Source: Annulohypoxylon bovei var. microspora
Lineage: Eukaryota > Ascomycota > Sordariomycetes > Xylariales > Hypoxylaceae
DNA: 64,000 nt
Assembly (NCBI GenBank): GCA_022836615.1
Contig: MU405225.1
Location: forward strand, 62,001 to 126,000
Direction of reading: 5' to 3'
Shown here in pieces: positions 1 through 11,200 of this stretch. The number at the start of each line of letters is the position of its first letter. Positions within the stretch are counted from its first letter, which is position 1. The translations under genes were made by a program, and so were the position numbers. The notes beneath the pieces are model-generated. The model saw only the letters and a list, made by a program, of their open reading frames with translations, made no database searches and was not told where the DNA came from.

Positions 1-187
1 GAAGCTCCTTGAATGTGAGAGGCTCCACGAATTCCTCCTGCCACCTTTTAGAGACAGTAGCATAACGCGAAAGCGTCGGGATTGAGCCGCTGTTCCGAGA
101 GTGAGAGTCAGTCTGCCGCACTATAAGAGAGTAAATTTCCTGGCGTACCTCGTATGGCAACGAGTTTATAGACGGCACCACGGCCAT
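1..187 (-). CDS. F-box-like protein, N-terminal fragment (runs off left edge)
   Basis: An open frame of 62 codons starts at the ATG at 187 and reads without a stop to the edge of the window, so the 3' part of the gene is missing. The N-terminus carries an LPYEVRQEIY segment (residues 10-19) and later LSRYATVSKRWQEEFVEPLTF. This is the layout of the many Pezizomycotina proteins with a degenerate F-box: an LP-x-E-[IV]-R-x-x-I helix, then a second helix with a conserved Trp before 'F..-x-T-F-x-x-L'. Such proteins usually act as substrate receptors of SCF ubiquitin ligases. Here that role is inferred only from the motif. The upstream ATG context and lack of stops support the start. No further domain can be seen because of truncation. 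Confidence 0.6.
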   Translation of the reverse strand, partial: MAVVPSINSLPYEVRQEIYSLIVRQTDSHSRNSGSIPTLSRYATVSKRWQEEFVEPLTFKEL

Positions 188-1812
188 GATCCGATTTTCA
201 GGGGGGGAGGGAAGAGATGAAGAGGGAGGGAAGGGCCGTGTCAGCTCAACCAAAGAAGTGTACAGGCGGTTACGAGAACGAAAGACAGGTGGTTTAAATA
301 GGCGAAAGGGGTAAATACTGTCATGATGGCATTTTGAAGAATCCCATGTCAAGAATGATGCCATTTTGAATTTGCCCCTCACACCTCATTCGTGGGGAAT
401 CCCATGCGCCTATACCCGTCTTAATTCCCAAATCCTATTAGGAATTTGAATCGCCACAACCACCCCTATTATCTAGGTAGTTTCGTAGGGCACCAATGTT
501 CTACTACTTCTAGAACGGCCGGAAGCAGTCATGAGAATCCTCATAAACATAGGAGGCTACCTATTACATCGGACGAAAATATTATTCTTGTTAGAATACG
601 CACCAGACACCGGTCTTTCTCCCTACCCAAGTATAGATTATCAACCTAATTATGGATAGTGTGGCAAGCTAGAAATAAGCGATGTCTTCTCCTATTGCCA
701 CCTCGTTTTATTGCTTGTAATGTTAGAATGCTGAGAAACCCGTATCGGAATACGGCGCTCCCGTTGGATGGCCTCGAAGCGACCACGACATCAAAATAAT
801 ACTTCATTTAAAAGTATTATTCTCAAATGTCAACCAATGAACATGATATCTTACGAGCGGTGGTCTGTTAGGTAAGTAGGTACCGAGGTAGGGAAGCGGT
901 AGACCGGAAGAGTTGTGAGATATGGTGCGCGAGGTGACTTAAATCGCCTTTTATTGTTTTGCTGTTTTGATGTTTTGAATTCAATTCAATTGGCGGCTTG
1001 GCGGTTTAGTGTCATATCGCCCACTGGTGGAAAGCTTTAATAGCGACATATTCCCGAAATTTCAACTCTGAAAGTTTAACTAGCATGCTATTTCAAAGAG
1101 GAAGATATCTTGAAGATATTTCATACTATGCAATTTTATATGAATAAATTATAACAGTCTGCAACTACCTATGTGATACCTAATCGGTGTTGATTACCGA
1201 ATACCAAAAGGAATATCTCCATGAAAATCCAGTATATGATCTCACTCACCCGGATTGAATAAAATAATTTACCTACGTAATCATCATTTTGTTAAGGGTC
1301 TTGCTAATGACGAACTCACCATTGCAGTGAGGGGTAAGGTGTATAGGTAAGCAGATTCGATAAGAGCCTTGCTTTTTCTCAGTGCAAACCCCAGATGCCA
1401 AGTTTTGTTTACCAAGATCATAGCCAACGGGAAGACGAGAAAACCTGCCGATCCCCCATCAGAAATCTGCATCTCCCGCGTAGCCCAGGTAGCTACATAC
1501 ATAACTACCTAACGCACTGTGACAGCCAGCTCGGCTCTGAGAGGATCCGAATGGGGGTGCCGATGATAAGCTACGAGCTCTGCAGCTTCGGAAGCGTACA
1601 TACCTACCTACATAGCTAAGCGGCGGTGGGCATGGCGGAGCTATGCGAAGATAAGCAGGATCGTATCTGATTAACGTGATGGAAACATCAATCCTTGTCG
1701 AGAGTAGGAATGAGAGCATGTATAAATACAGCGTGGGCTATCGTCATGGCTCGTCTAGTCCGAGTTGGAGGTTTACCTCCATCCTCGACGACACGCTTCC
1801 TCGGAGTTGAAG
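188..1812. other. Intergenic region between F-box-like gene and amidase
   Basis: These 1.6 kb contain only short open frames without recognisable protein motifs. The two flanking genes are transcribed away from each other, so both promoters should lie here. Short purine-rich runs occur near 209-235, just upstream of the F-box-like gene. I see no tRNA, transposon ends or clear promoter element. Confidence 0.5.
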
Positions 1813-3956
1813 ATGGGGCTTTGGAATTTCGCATCTCGAAGCGCAACGCTCCTACACTGCGCTTGCTCGGTGTTGGCAGCGCCTGTTGAGAAACGCGCCC
1901 CTTGGAAACACCTGCAGACGACGCAGTACGGCAGCGTCGCGTTCGAGCTCGGCAATCAAACGTACCTCGCAAATGTTGGATATCCTAAAGCAATCGTCAG
2001 TGGCAACTACGCGTCTATAGCGAATGATGGAGGTTCCCCGGTGCCATTGACCCTCATATTCGCCGAGGACGATGTCGTTACGGGAGAGTATCTGCAGGGC
2101 GTAATCGCAAGCTATCTAGAAGGCGACGATGTGTTCTCCGAGGACTTCCTAGAAAGCATATACATCGGCAGCAACGGTTCGAGCAGCAACCCAACACTCG
2201 ATGCGAGTGCCTTGACGTATCTAAGTAGTCTCGAGCCTAGGCACATATTCTTGGACACTAGCTTTAAAGGAAGCCGTCGTAGGTTTTGAACCTTTTCACC
2301 TAGCAGCCTACATGTCAGCTTTCACGAGAATACCCAATTGATAGCCGTCTAGCCGCTTCAAATATCCCTGTCATATACACCACGATTCCGAGCAGCCTTA
2401 CCGCCGGGCCATACGCGGCATCGATCTCAGAGACCTCGGTAGCATTCAGCACGGTGTACCGCCTCTACCGAGACTCGTACCGCGACTTCCTCTATGGCAC
2501 GTACGACTCCAACGACGGCGCAGGGACCTTCAACCCTGTCTCGATCCACCAGTCGCGATTCTGGGACCCGATGATCCCCGTCCCGTCGCGTATCTACAGC
2601 TGGGGAGACGCGCGGCCGCTCGCCGGGTCGCGGGTCGCCATCAAGGACCTTTACGACATGAAGGGCCTCGTGACGTCAGGCGGCAGCCAAGCGTGGGCCG
2701 CAATAACCTCGCCTGCGAACGCGACGGCGCCGTCCGTCCAGCGCATCCTCGACCTGGGCGGCGTGCCGGTGGGCAAGTACAAGCTGGCGCAGTTCGCGTC
2801 GGGCGCGGACCCCTGGGAGTGGCAGGACGAACACTACCCGTTCAACCCGCGCGGCGACGGGTGGCTGACGTGCTCGGCGAGCTCGTCGGGTGGCGGGTGC
2901 TCGGTGGCCGCGTACGACTGGCTCGACTTCGCAATCGGGTCGGATACGGGGTCGTCGATGAGGCGGCCGGCCGCGGTGTCGGGAACATACGGGAATAGGC
3001 CGAGTCAGGGGATGATGAGTTTGGAGGGCGTTATGCCGCTTGGCGCGGCGACCGATACGGCGGGGGTTTTCTCGAGGAACGTACATGACTGGGTGCGCTT
3101 CGCGAAGAATTGGTATATCCCCGAACTATGCCAGAACACTTCGATCACGGGGTTGAGTCCCCTCGTCACACCCGATTCGTATGCTTTCCCGAAGCGGATC
3201 CTGTATCTGACGGATTACTTACCTCTGAAGAATCCCGCCGCGGAGGAGATACTCCAGGCATTCATCCAGAATATGACGACGGTCTTCGGTATGACGGTCG
3301 AGGACTTCAACTTAACTGCGGTAGTTGGCAACACGACCGACGAGGTGCCCAAGTACGACGCCCTCAACAACGCGACGCAGATCATCGACACCATAACGCA
3401 GTACCAAGAAGTCGGCAAGCCTCTAATCACAGCTTGGAGCTCGCTATACGACGGGCGCTTCCCACCCATCGACCCGGCGCGCCGGCCCTCCTGGAGGTCG
3501 TACAACGAGTCCGTCCTCAACGACTCCGCGTACAACCAATCCCTCGCGACGAAGCGGGCGGCGGTCGACTGGTTCGAGTCGACGATCCTGTACTCGACAC
3601 CGGAGTCGTGCAGCGAGAGCATCATGCTGTGGGACATCGGGACGGGCGGGCTGCCGAGCTACCGCGAGGAGTCGCTGAACAACAACCCGAACACGACGGC
3701 GTTCCTGGCGGTGACGCCGCCGACGGCGGGCATCAGCGGCGCGAGCCTGTGTCCGATCTACGGGTGCGTGGACATGACGATCCCCATCGGCCAGGTGCCG
3801 TACGCCAGCAACGTGACGTTCGCCGACGAGATGGTGCCGGTGACCGTCAGCGTCGTCGCCAAGAGGGGCTGCGACTTCATGCTCTGGAACATGTGGGAGA
3901 GGCTCGCGGACGAGGGCATGCTGCAGACCATCAAGACGGGGAGGACCGCGTTTTGA
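1813..3956 (+). CDS. Secreted amidase-signature hydrolase
   Basis: Two exons are predicted, 1813-2278 and 2353-3956, joined by a 74-nt intron (GTAGGT donor, TAG acceptor) that preserves frame, giving 689 aa. Residues 1-22 or so look like a signal peptide, with a possible Lys-Arg processing site just after it (VEKRAP). The second half carries the amidase signature: Lys253 in GSRVAIKD, cis-Ser333 in SASSSGGG and nucleophile Ser357 in GSDTGSSMRRPA. This is the Ser-cisSer-Lys triad of the GatA/FAAH superfamily, which hydrolyses amide bonds. The roughly 200-residue N-terminal extension is typical of a fungal extracellular branch of the family. Many Asn-x-Ser/Thr sites fit secretion. The substrate cannot be told from sequence. 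The start is the first ATG in frame. The acceptor is less certain than the donor because several AGs lie close together. Confidence 0.85.
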
Positions 3957-4523
3957 GCGGGAGGAGGCAGAGGCCACAGGTGGCATTAAAAGGTGGTGGC
4001 AATGCTCGTAGGCAGGTAGCTATTTATGGCCCGTGTGTCTGTTGCAGTTAGATTATGCCTTCGTACCTGATGATATTAGCCGTGCCGTACCAAGCCGTCA
4101 GGAGTTACATCCGGACTCCTTCTCACATCCCGTCTTACTACGCAGATGCGAGGCGCGACACTGCGACGTCGACCATATTGCTGTCGCGTTCTTATGCATT
4201 GTTCAACGAAATGTTATGGTCAGGTACTGTGATTACCCGGTACCTATAAAGGCAAGAATTGAATTTTGATCAGTTTCACGTAACGTGTTACCTCGGCCCA
4301 TCGCGCACATTCCTATTTAGCGTTCGGTATGCGCGATCAATAGCGTATGTAGGTTAGGTAGGTGCTTACTTCCAATCTGCATCGCGAATTTCAACGGAGA
4401 GGCCCCATTCGCCACGCGCCAACATGCATATAATAAGTGTATATCAGTTCCTCATACGTAGTGTAACGGATGACGGTATCCATCCTGTCGGTTCCTTAAT
4501 GGGTCGGTCGGTACCATCTCGTG

Positions 4524-4559
4524 CAACTGCAACTGCAACTGCAACTGCGACTGCGACTT
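4524..4559. repeat. Hexamer tandem repeat (CAACTG)n
   Basis: Four perfect copies of CAACTG are followed by two degenerate copies (CGACTG, CGACTT). This is a simple microsatellite in a non-coding stretch. Confidence 0.85.
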
Positions 4560-5308
4560 GAAACTATGCAGTACTAGTCAGAAATTGTGTAGGTAAGCGC
4601 AACGCCATCCGCGACGTCCCGTCTCACGACTACCTACCTGAGGACTCATAGTTCAGCAATAAACTTTCGTGGCGCGGAGCGACGCTAGAGTTTAACGTTT
4701 AACATGCAACCCGTCTAATTATGCAATCGTATATATATATCAGCCTCAAAACATCATTTTCATTTTATCCAGTTCCTTCTTCCACTTTTCCACCCATCCA
4801 CCCATCCATTCTTCCATACAGCCAATTCAAAAACCGCCTTTCATTCGTCCAGACGGGTGGATGAAACGAAGTTATAGATCCGGCGCCGTCCTGAAGGATG
4901 CTGGATTGCATTTCTCAGCTCGGCGGATGCGACCACGTGTGTTATTATTTTTATATTATATTTAGAATTTTCATATGCACGCCAGTATTAAAAGGGTTCG
5001 GTAAGAAAGTGGAAGAACGAATGAGAATTCGGAGATGCTAACAAAGCCTTGATTTTTTTTATTCCTTTTCCTTTCTCCCGTCATCCTATTTAGTCGGTTG
5101 GTCTCGTCTCACACATCTCACAAATCGCCCACCCTCCGTCGACTATTCTATTCGAATCCATCAACTACCAAACCCCTATTCGGAAGTAAAATCAACATCG
5201 ATGGCCATTTAGGAACGAAGAAGTCCCGTCACTCAAGTTGAAGAAGCGAATAAGTTAACTTGTTCCGAAAAATATTATTCAACACATTCCAAGCAAAACC
5301 TACAGGTA

Positions 5309-5339
5309 TACCTAGGTAGGTACCTACCTACCTAAGGTA
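5309..5339. repeat. TACCTA/TAGGTA palindrome cluster
   Basis: A run of TACCTAGGTAGGTACCTACC type, followed by CTACCTAAGGTA, makes overlapping inverted repeats. It belongs to the same dispersed family as the copies at 35376, 54907, 58846 and 63762. Confidence 0.85.
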
Positions 5340-6691
5340 ATGACGCTACCTAATCGTACAAATACATTTTTCATGCCAACATCTCAATGGAATATAGACA
5401 ACCGTCGCAACGGCAACACAAATTGCGCCTCGTCCTTAACAATGGCGCGTTTCCTTCTCCCAAATTCTCGTCTCGATCCAACTGAAATTTCCCGGTCCTA
5501 ATATTACAGAGTTGACAGCAGAGGCACATCAACTGGTTTACAATGCTGCTGAACACCTTCCCCTCCCAACCCGCCTTCGCTGCATTCTTTCTTCTCTCCT
5601 GCGTCGGGCTTGGGTACATAACCCCGTCGAGCGAACTAAAAAATAGACGGTATAAGAGCCGTTAACCGTATTATGTCTTGTGGTGTCGTCAAAAGGAAAT
5701 CGGGACGTCGTCAGAGTTGATTTATTCCGAATGGCCAAACCAATGATTAGGAAATTTTCGATGTGGTACAGCATAGTTGCCGGTCTCCTCCTCTTTCTTC
5801 TTGTTTTCTTTGGTCTCCTCTGCCACCCCATCTACACTTGGCTCGATGCTCCTATGATGCTATACGCCATGCTCGTCCCGAGCGGATGATGAAGTACGAT
5901 AAGATGATGGATGCGCCGAACCTTGCTATCGTTGCGTTTTCGTCGATTCGAGTTCGTCTCTTCTTTCGGGGGTCGTACCGTCGGAACCAGGTTGCATTCT
6001 CCATCCCCTTGATTACCGCTAATGGAATTATTTAAATACAGATGACTAGAAATTTGTGACGTGGCCGCTCGTCATACATACGGGACTGAAGGAAAGGATT
6101 AAAGGAATAGCCCATACGACATTGAGGTAACGATTAGGGAACGGTGTGTCGTGACGTGACGTGGCATCTTGATTCGGCCGTGGCGCATGAAAGACTTGTA
6201 CCCCGGAGCAACTTGACGGGTCGAGAGTTGGGCTGTCGAGACATTTTGACTTCGTTTAGAGCCGTATCGGTTGTCGAAGACGGGTCGGCATGAGCCGCCC
6301 GAGAAAGATCCCGTCTGACATGAGCCTCAACCAACTGTGTGTTGACCGCGCATGATGCCGCCGCGGGTACAAGGCGAAGTTGTTGAAAACCTATTAACCT
6401 AGAGAGCAGTACTGCTTCTGTGGTATCGCAAAGGCTACACGACAGTAGCCATCCGGTCTCCAGCGATAAATAATTTGGTCCTGTGAGCCCCTGTGGTATA
6501 TCCTATTCGACATGGAAAAAACAAACGAGATGAATATTGTACAAGAGCAGGTCGGAGGCTCGTAACGATTAATGATACTGATGATGATTATAGAGGGAAA
6601 AACGTGCCGTGACGCGTGCTGTAAAATGAGGAGGGTCAAAGTATGCGACAAGCGAAACGAACTATGCTAACAGGTTGGGTTCAGAAATCAA

Positions 6692-8288
6692 TCACATGCT
6701 ATCGATTCTGGCGCTGGGCATCTGCATCGTCGGGTCGTCGAAATCCGGCTTGATGGCCCAGGTATCGCCATACACTCCAGATCCGAAGGACGGTAGCTGA
6801 CCAATAGTGGTTACCTCGACGGGAGCTTGGAAAGGCACCGTGTTATACCAATGCTGCTCTTCCGGTTGAGGAGGTGGCGGTTGGTACTGATCTTGGGCCT
6901 GGTGGACCTGTTGCGGCGGGGGGACCTGAGATTGTACTGACTGAGGAGGATGGACCGAATGGTGCATCTGTTGAGCGTACTGGACCATGGGCTGCTCTAC
7001 CACGGGTGATGCCGTACTCAACGAATACGCCGCCGCTTGAGGAGGTTGGTGCGTATAATACCCATCTTGCGTAGATGGACTTCGACCCGCGGCAGCTGCC
7101 GAGTAGGTAGTTGGGCTGCTCTGGATCGAGCCAGGCATACCAGCTCCGGTATATGGGATTTCTAACGGGAGTCTTTCCGGCTGTTGTCTCGGCATCTGGT
7201 ATGACTGCATCGGATTCGTGTTCATGGTCGCAACTCCAGGATTATTTTGTTCCGTCACGTAATACGTATGTTGGGGCATGCTAGATGTTCGGTGCAGCAT
7301 ATGAACACCAGGATGTTGCTGTTGCTGGACCACCTCGCCATGATATTCGTGGGCGCCACCCGCGGAGACGCTGTGTCGGTGATATTGTTGCTGGACGTTA
7401 TATTCGTTTATTTGTTGGCCAAAATCTGCGAACGACGCTGCCCGCTGGATGGTATGGCCCTGCAATCCCGGATGGCCACTACTTAAGTGACTGGTTGACC
7501 ACGGCAGACCAGTTTGTTTAGGAGTTGACGGAGACTCGCCGCCGTCGGATTCGGAAGAAAAATCGTCAACTTCGGAAGAGTGAATACCTCTTTGATGGGA
7601 TCGTCTCTGATGCTTCACCATTGTCGTCTTTCGGCAAAAACTATGAAGGGGTTAGCTATTGCTTTTAGGGATGCTAGTTCTCATGCTACCTCTTGAGACA
7701 CCCATCATGGGCGCATTTATATGGTCGCTTGCCGGTATGAATACGTCGATGCCGAGCTAAACTTGAAGACTGATCAGGTTAGCGAAACTGCCGACCATCG
7801 TTCAGACCTGTCAAGTACCTACATCTGAAAAGCGCTTGCCACACCCGAGATGTTGGCACTGATGAGGTTTTTCGCCGGTGTGAGTCCTGATATGAACCGT
7901 GAGGGCGCTTCTTTGGATAAAGCTTTTGCCACACCCGGGCGTCACGCATGAATATGGTCTTTCGTTCGTATGAATTCGGTAATGTCTTTGGAGGTCTGAT
8001 TTGCGGTTGAAGCTCTAGTGTCTTGTAAGCGATACGACCATCAACCGCAGCGACGGCGACGACAACGATATGATTCGACGACGCATAGACGACGGGCGGA
8101 GGGGACAAGCACGTACCTTATTGCACGATGGCCAGTCGCACTGAAAGGGTCGAGCCGTCGGCTCGTTGTCAACAAGTTCCATCAACTCCATCTCTTCGGT
8201 GACCCCAAGATCTAGGTCCCAGCAGCCAGTAGTGTGAGTTGTGCGAATGAGAGTACTTATATGTCCTACAGTGCGAGCCAAGACTCAT
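6692..8288 (-). CDS. C2H2 zinc-finger transcription factor, four fingers
   Basis: Four consecutive C2H2 fingers fill the N-terminus, starting at the FQCDWPSC, YSCVTPGC, HQCQHLGC and YKCAHDGC motifs and joined by TGEKP-like linkers. From the safe start at 8191 they span residues 16-131. A long Gln/Pro/Ser-rich tail follows, with no known domain, as in fungal activators or repressors. Well-supported exons are 8117-8191, 7823-8014, 7690-7769 and 6692-7640, with introns of 102, 53 and 49 nt that cut through finger codons. This gives 431 aa from ATG 8191. A frame-consistent upstream exon (8270-8288, intron 8212-8269) would add 13 residues, and I include it in the span. The fingers are highly conserved across Pezizomycotina as I recall, but I do not know a secure gene name. 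The target genes are unknown. Confidence 0.85.
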
Positions 8289-11200
8289 CAAGGTCGATGA
8301 GTAGTGTGGGCCAGGCACCGATGTCCCTTAAGGCAAAGGGACAAGGGTACCGTGGGTCATCAAAGGTAGCCCCAAGGTGTGGATGGCACCCTTGCTCGGA
8401 ACGGTATGTAAGCGGAATCTGTTCAATGCAACGCCGAGATTGAAATCTATGCGTGGAGACGAATTGGTCCCAGGATATTTCGGCCCAGACCGATGTGAGA
8501 AATTCAATGCAGTTGAATTATGGATTCAAACTTCGAGAAGCAGCAGCAGTAACAAGCGTCCAGCGCAATAAAAAGAGAGGAGTGGCAATCTGATGTTGAC
8601 CGGGGTTAACCTTATGAATAAATAATGTCAGACAGGACGGGAACTCTCGTGACGTGAGAAAGAAGCCAAGCTAATTTGAACGATACCTAGGTAGCGCTGT
8701 GTGAAGGTTGGGTAAGGGGAAGTCTGATGATATCAGTCAGGCGTCCGACCACTGATCGTCCTGATGTGCTCAAAAGAAGAGAATCGACACGGGATGAAGA
8801 CGAGACCGTTGTTTAAGCAGTGGGGATCGACAACTTACGTATAAACAAACTGCCTCTGTGCACAGCCAGTCGAACTTGAGAGTTAAGGAACGATGTGATA
8901 GTTACGCCGTCGGCGGGCTATATCATGAACCAGTCTGTGTGGCCAAGCAGACGTATATGTTCTGCAGCGGAATCAAAGACGTAACCAAGAATTAGGGGAA
9001 CGGCGCTAAGGTCTGACTTCGATGGGGCCGTACTCTATGTTTCAAGTCGGTAGTGGCAAGTCTTCGGCTGAAGTAAGGTTCTGATCTCGACAACAGCCAA
9101 GCTGATCAATGAAAATTCTCGGTACTCGGACAGCTCAGGCCAAATTCGGAGGTTAAGACTAATGTCGTGACCGGATTCGGCGTGTCGCTGAGGCGCAGTA
9201 TAATCAAGGACAGAGAGGTTATGAGAAGTTCGTCTCACCTCCTCTCCTTCTCCCCTTACGGTATTTTGCTGCTAGCGCACAGAACTTCTCCTAGGAAGGC
9301 GGCCCACCTAATTGTATGAGGCAGCAGGAACTAGCCTCACTACTTCGAAAAACGATCAGTATCCTCTGGGGTCGACGCTGTCACAGTTACGGCAAAATCC
9401 TGTCCTAGTGCCCGGGAGAAGTCAAGAGTCTGCTTTATCGACGATCTTATCCAGAAATCAGAACCACGGCATAAACAAATGACGAGACTAGCCAACACGA
9501 ATTCGAGAAAAGAGCCCAACACAATGCGGGTATGTAGGCAAGAGCCTCCAAAATAGTGACGGGGTGGGATATTATATGTCAGAGCCAAGTAGCAACAGAC
9601 GGTCCAATGAGCACTATCGCAGATGAACTAACGAGTGTTGTTCACCTACTGTGTAGGAGCAATATGTGCGTGTGTATTAAGACAGATATTATGAAGGTTG
9701 ATTATTACTCCCTGAACCAGCTAGGAAGCTGTATGAAGATGGGATGTCTTCCTTTCCTAGTTGTGGGGTCCTAAGTGGTGATCGCAAAAGGGAAAGGAGA
9801 GGGCTCGAGCACATCCGAATTCGGTTTGTAGCAACGGGTATATGCTACAGAAATTGACGAGATCGCAAGGGGCAGACCACACCGGCGATCTCTTCAGAAG
9901 AAGAAAAGAAATATGAGAGAGCTTGCTGTACAAAGATTCGAAAGCGGCTAGTGTCGATATAAAAATATAATGATGCGAAGTAAAATGTGAGGATGGTTGC
10001 GGTGGCGTCTCCAGTGGTTTCGTTCCTTAGTTGCGAATCGTCAGAATAGGTCCGTGTTGATCCAGAGTCCGTGGGTATTTCTTTTTTCGTATGTGCGGGA
10101 TTCGCTAACATGGAAATTTGAAAACCAGGTTATCAACCGAGTCTTTAGGATTGGTAACCACAAATTAGGCCTGCTATACTGAACAGCGTTTGCCTATATC
10201 ATCAACCTTGGTGGATGTACGCGGACGAGGACGAGGAGGTGAACATGAACACCTCAGTTTCCGTACCGAACGAGCCGACAGTTGCGACGTTTGGGATGGG
10301 GTTCTTTCGTCAAACTACATAAGGCGTAAGACAGATTAAAATGTGATCAGTATGTCAGGTGACAACACCGGTCAATTGGAGAATCTGGGATAGATGGTGG
10401 GAAAGAGGTAGTAATGGTGGTGAACAATGTGGTAGTGACAAGACATTAAACGGGATACGAATAACACAAATGACAACGGCGAGAGGCGAGAGCGAGAGCT
10501 TCTTTCCACTCTTGCTCTCACTCTCACCCTCGATCGTCTCTACCACAGTACCACACTTGGGTAAGGAGGGTTAGCACGTTCAGGTACCCACGAGCGATTT
10601 TCCCCTGTCGAAATACTTCGTCCCCGAGAAAGCTACCCACTTCGACAAGCTTGTCATCAGCAAGAGCTCAGGTACCCGTCAAGGTACCGTTGACCATCCT
10701 GATGCGGTTGCAGATTGTACTTAGCTATAATACTAGGGGGATGGGGTTATGGATATGTCTAAAGGTACATACGATAGAAATGGGGGTTTAAACCTCAGGG
10801 ATCAGGGTTTATGGATCATGGATCATGGAAGAGAGAAAAAAAAAGAGCATGGCCCAGGTTCTGGGGTGTAGAATGTACGCTGACATTAACATGGATAAGG
10901 TTGGTAAGTAGCAGAGCAGAGAGGTAGGTAGGGAGGTACATAATAACAAAGGCCCCTCCCCGTTCTCCATCAGTTCCCTCCCCTGACCCGTACCGGAACC
11001 TCGCGCGTATGGATTATGGATATCTCCGCAACTTATTTGCACCTACTACTGACACCTACCTACAAATGTACTAGTTAGGGCTTGTTCGTGAGGCGCCATT
11101 ACAGCGTACATACTATTAATTACACCAATGTATGCAAGGTGGTACATAGTACAAACCTGTCATTCATGTTATTGAGGTTAAGGTTAGGTTTACTTTATCG

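Larger units (their letters stand above)
3957..6691. other. Intergenic region between amidase and C2H2 factor
   Basis: These 2.7 kb lie between the 3' ends of two convergent genes. They hold a hexamer tandem repeat near 4524-4559, a TACCTA/TAGGTA palindrome at 5309-5339 and a pyrimidine-rich stretch near 5780-5830. No open frame matches a family I know. A 52-codon hydrophobic frame at 5731-5889 is probably a by-product of the pyrimidine tract. Confidence 0.5.

Noticed and set aside
2676..3986. Long frames on both strands inside the amidase gene
   Set aside because: They are shadows created by the GC-rich third codon positions of the amidase exon.
5731..5889. 52-codon frame with a strongly hydrophobic segment
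   Set aside because: The hydrophobic stretch comes from a CTC/CTT/TTC pyrimidine tract; no homologue recalled and the reverse strand shows an equally open frame.
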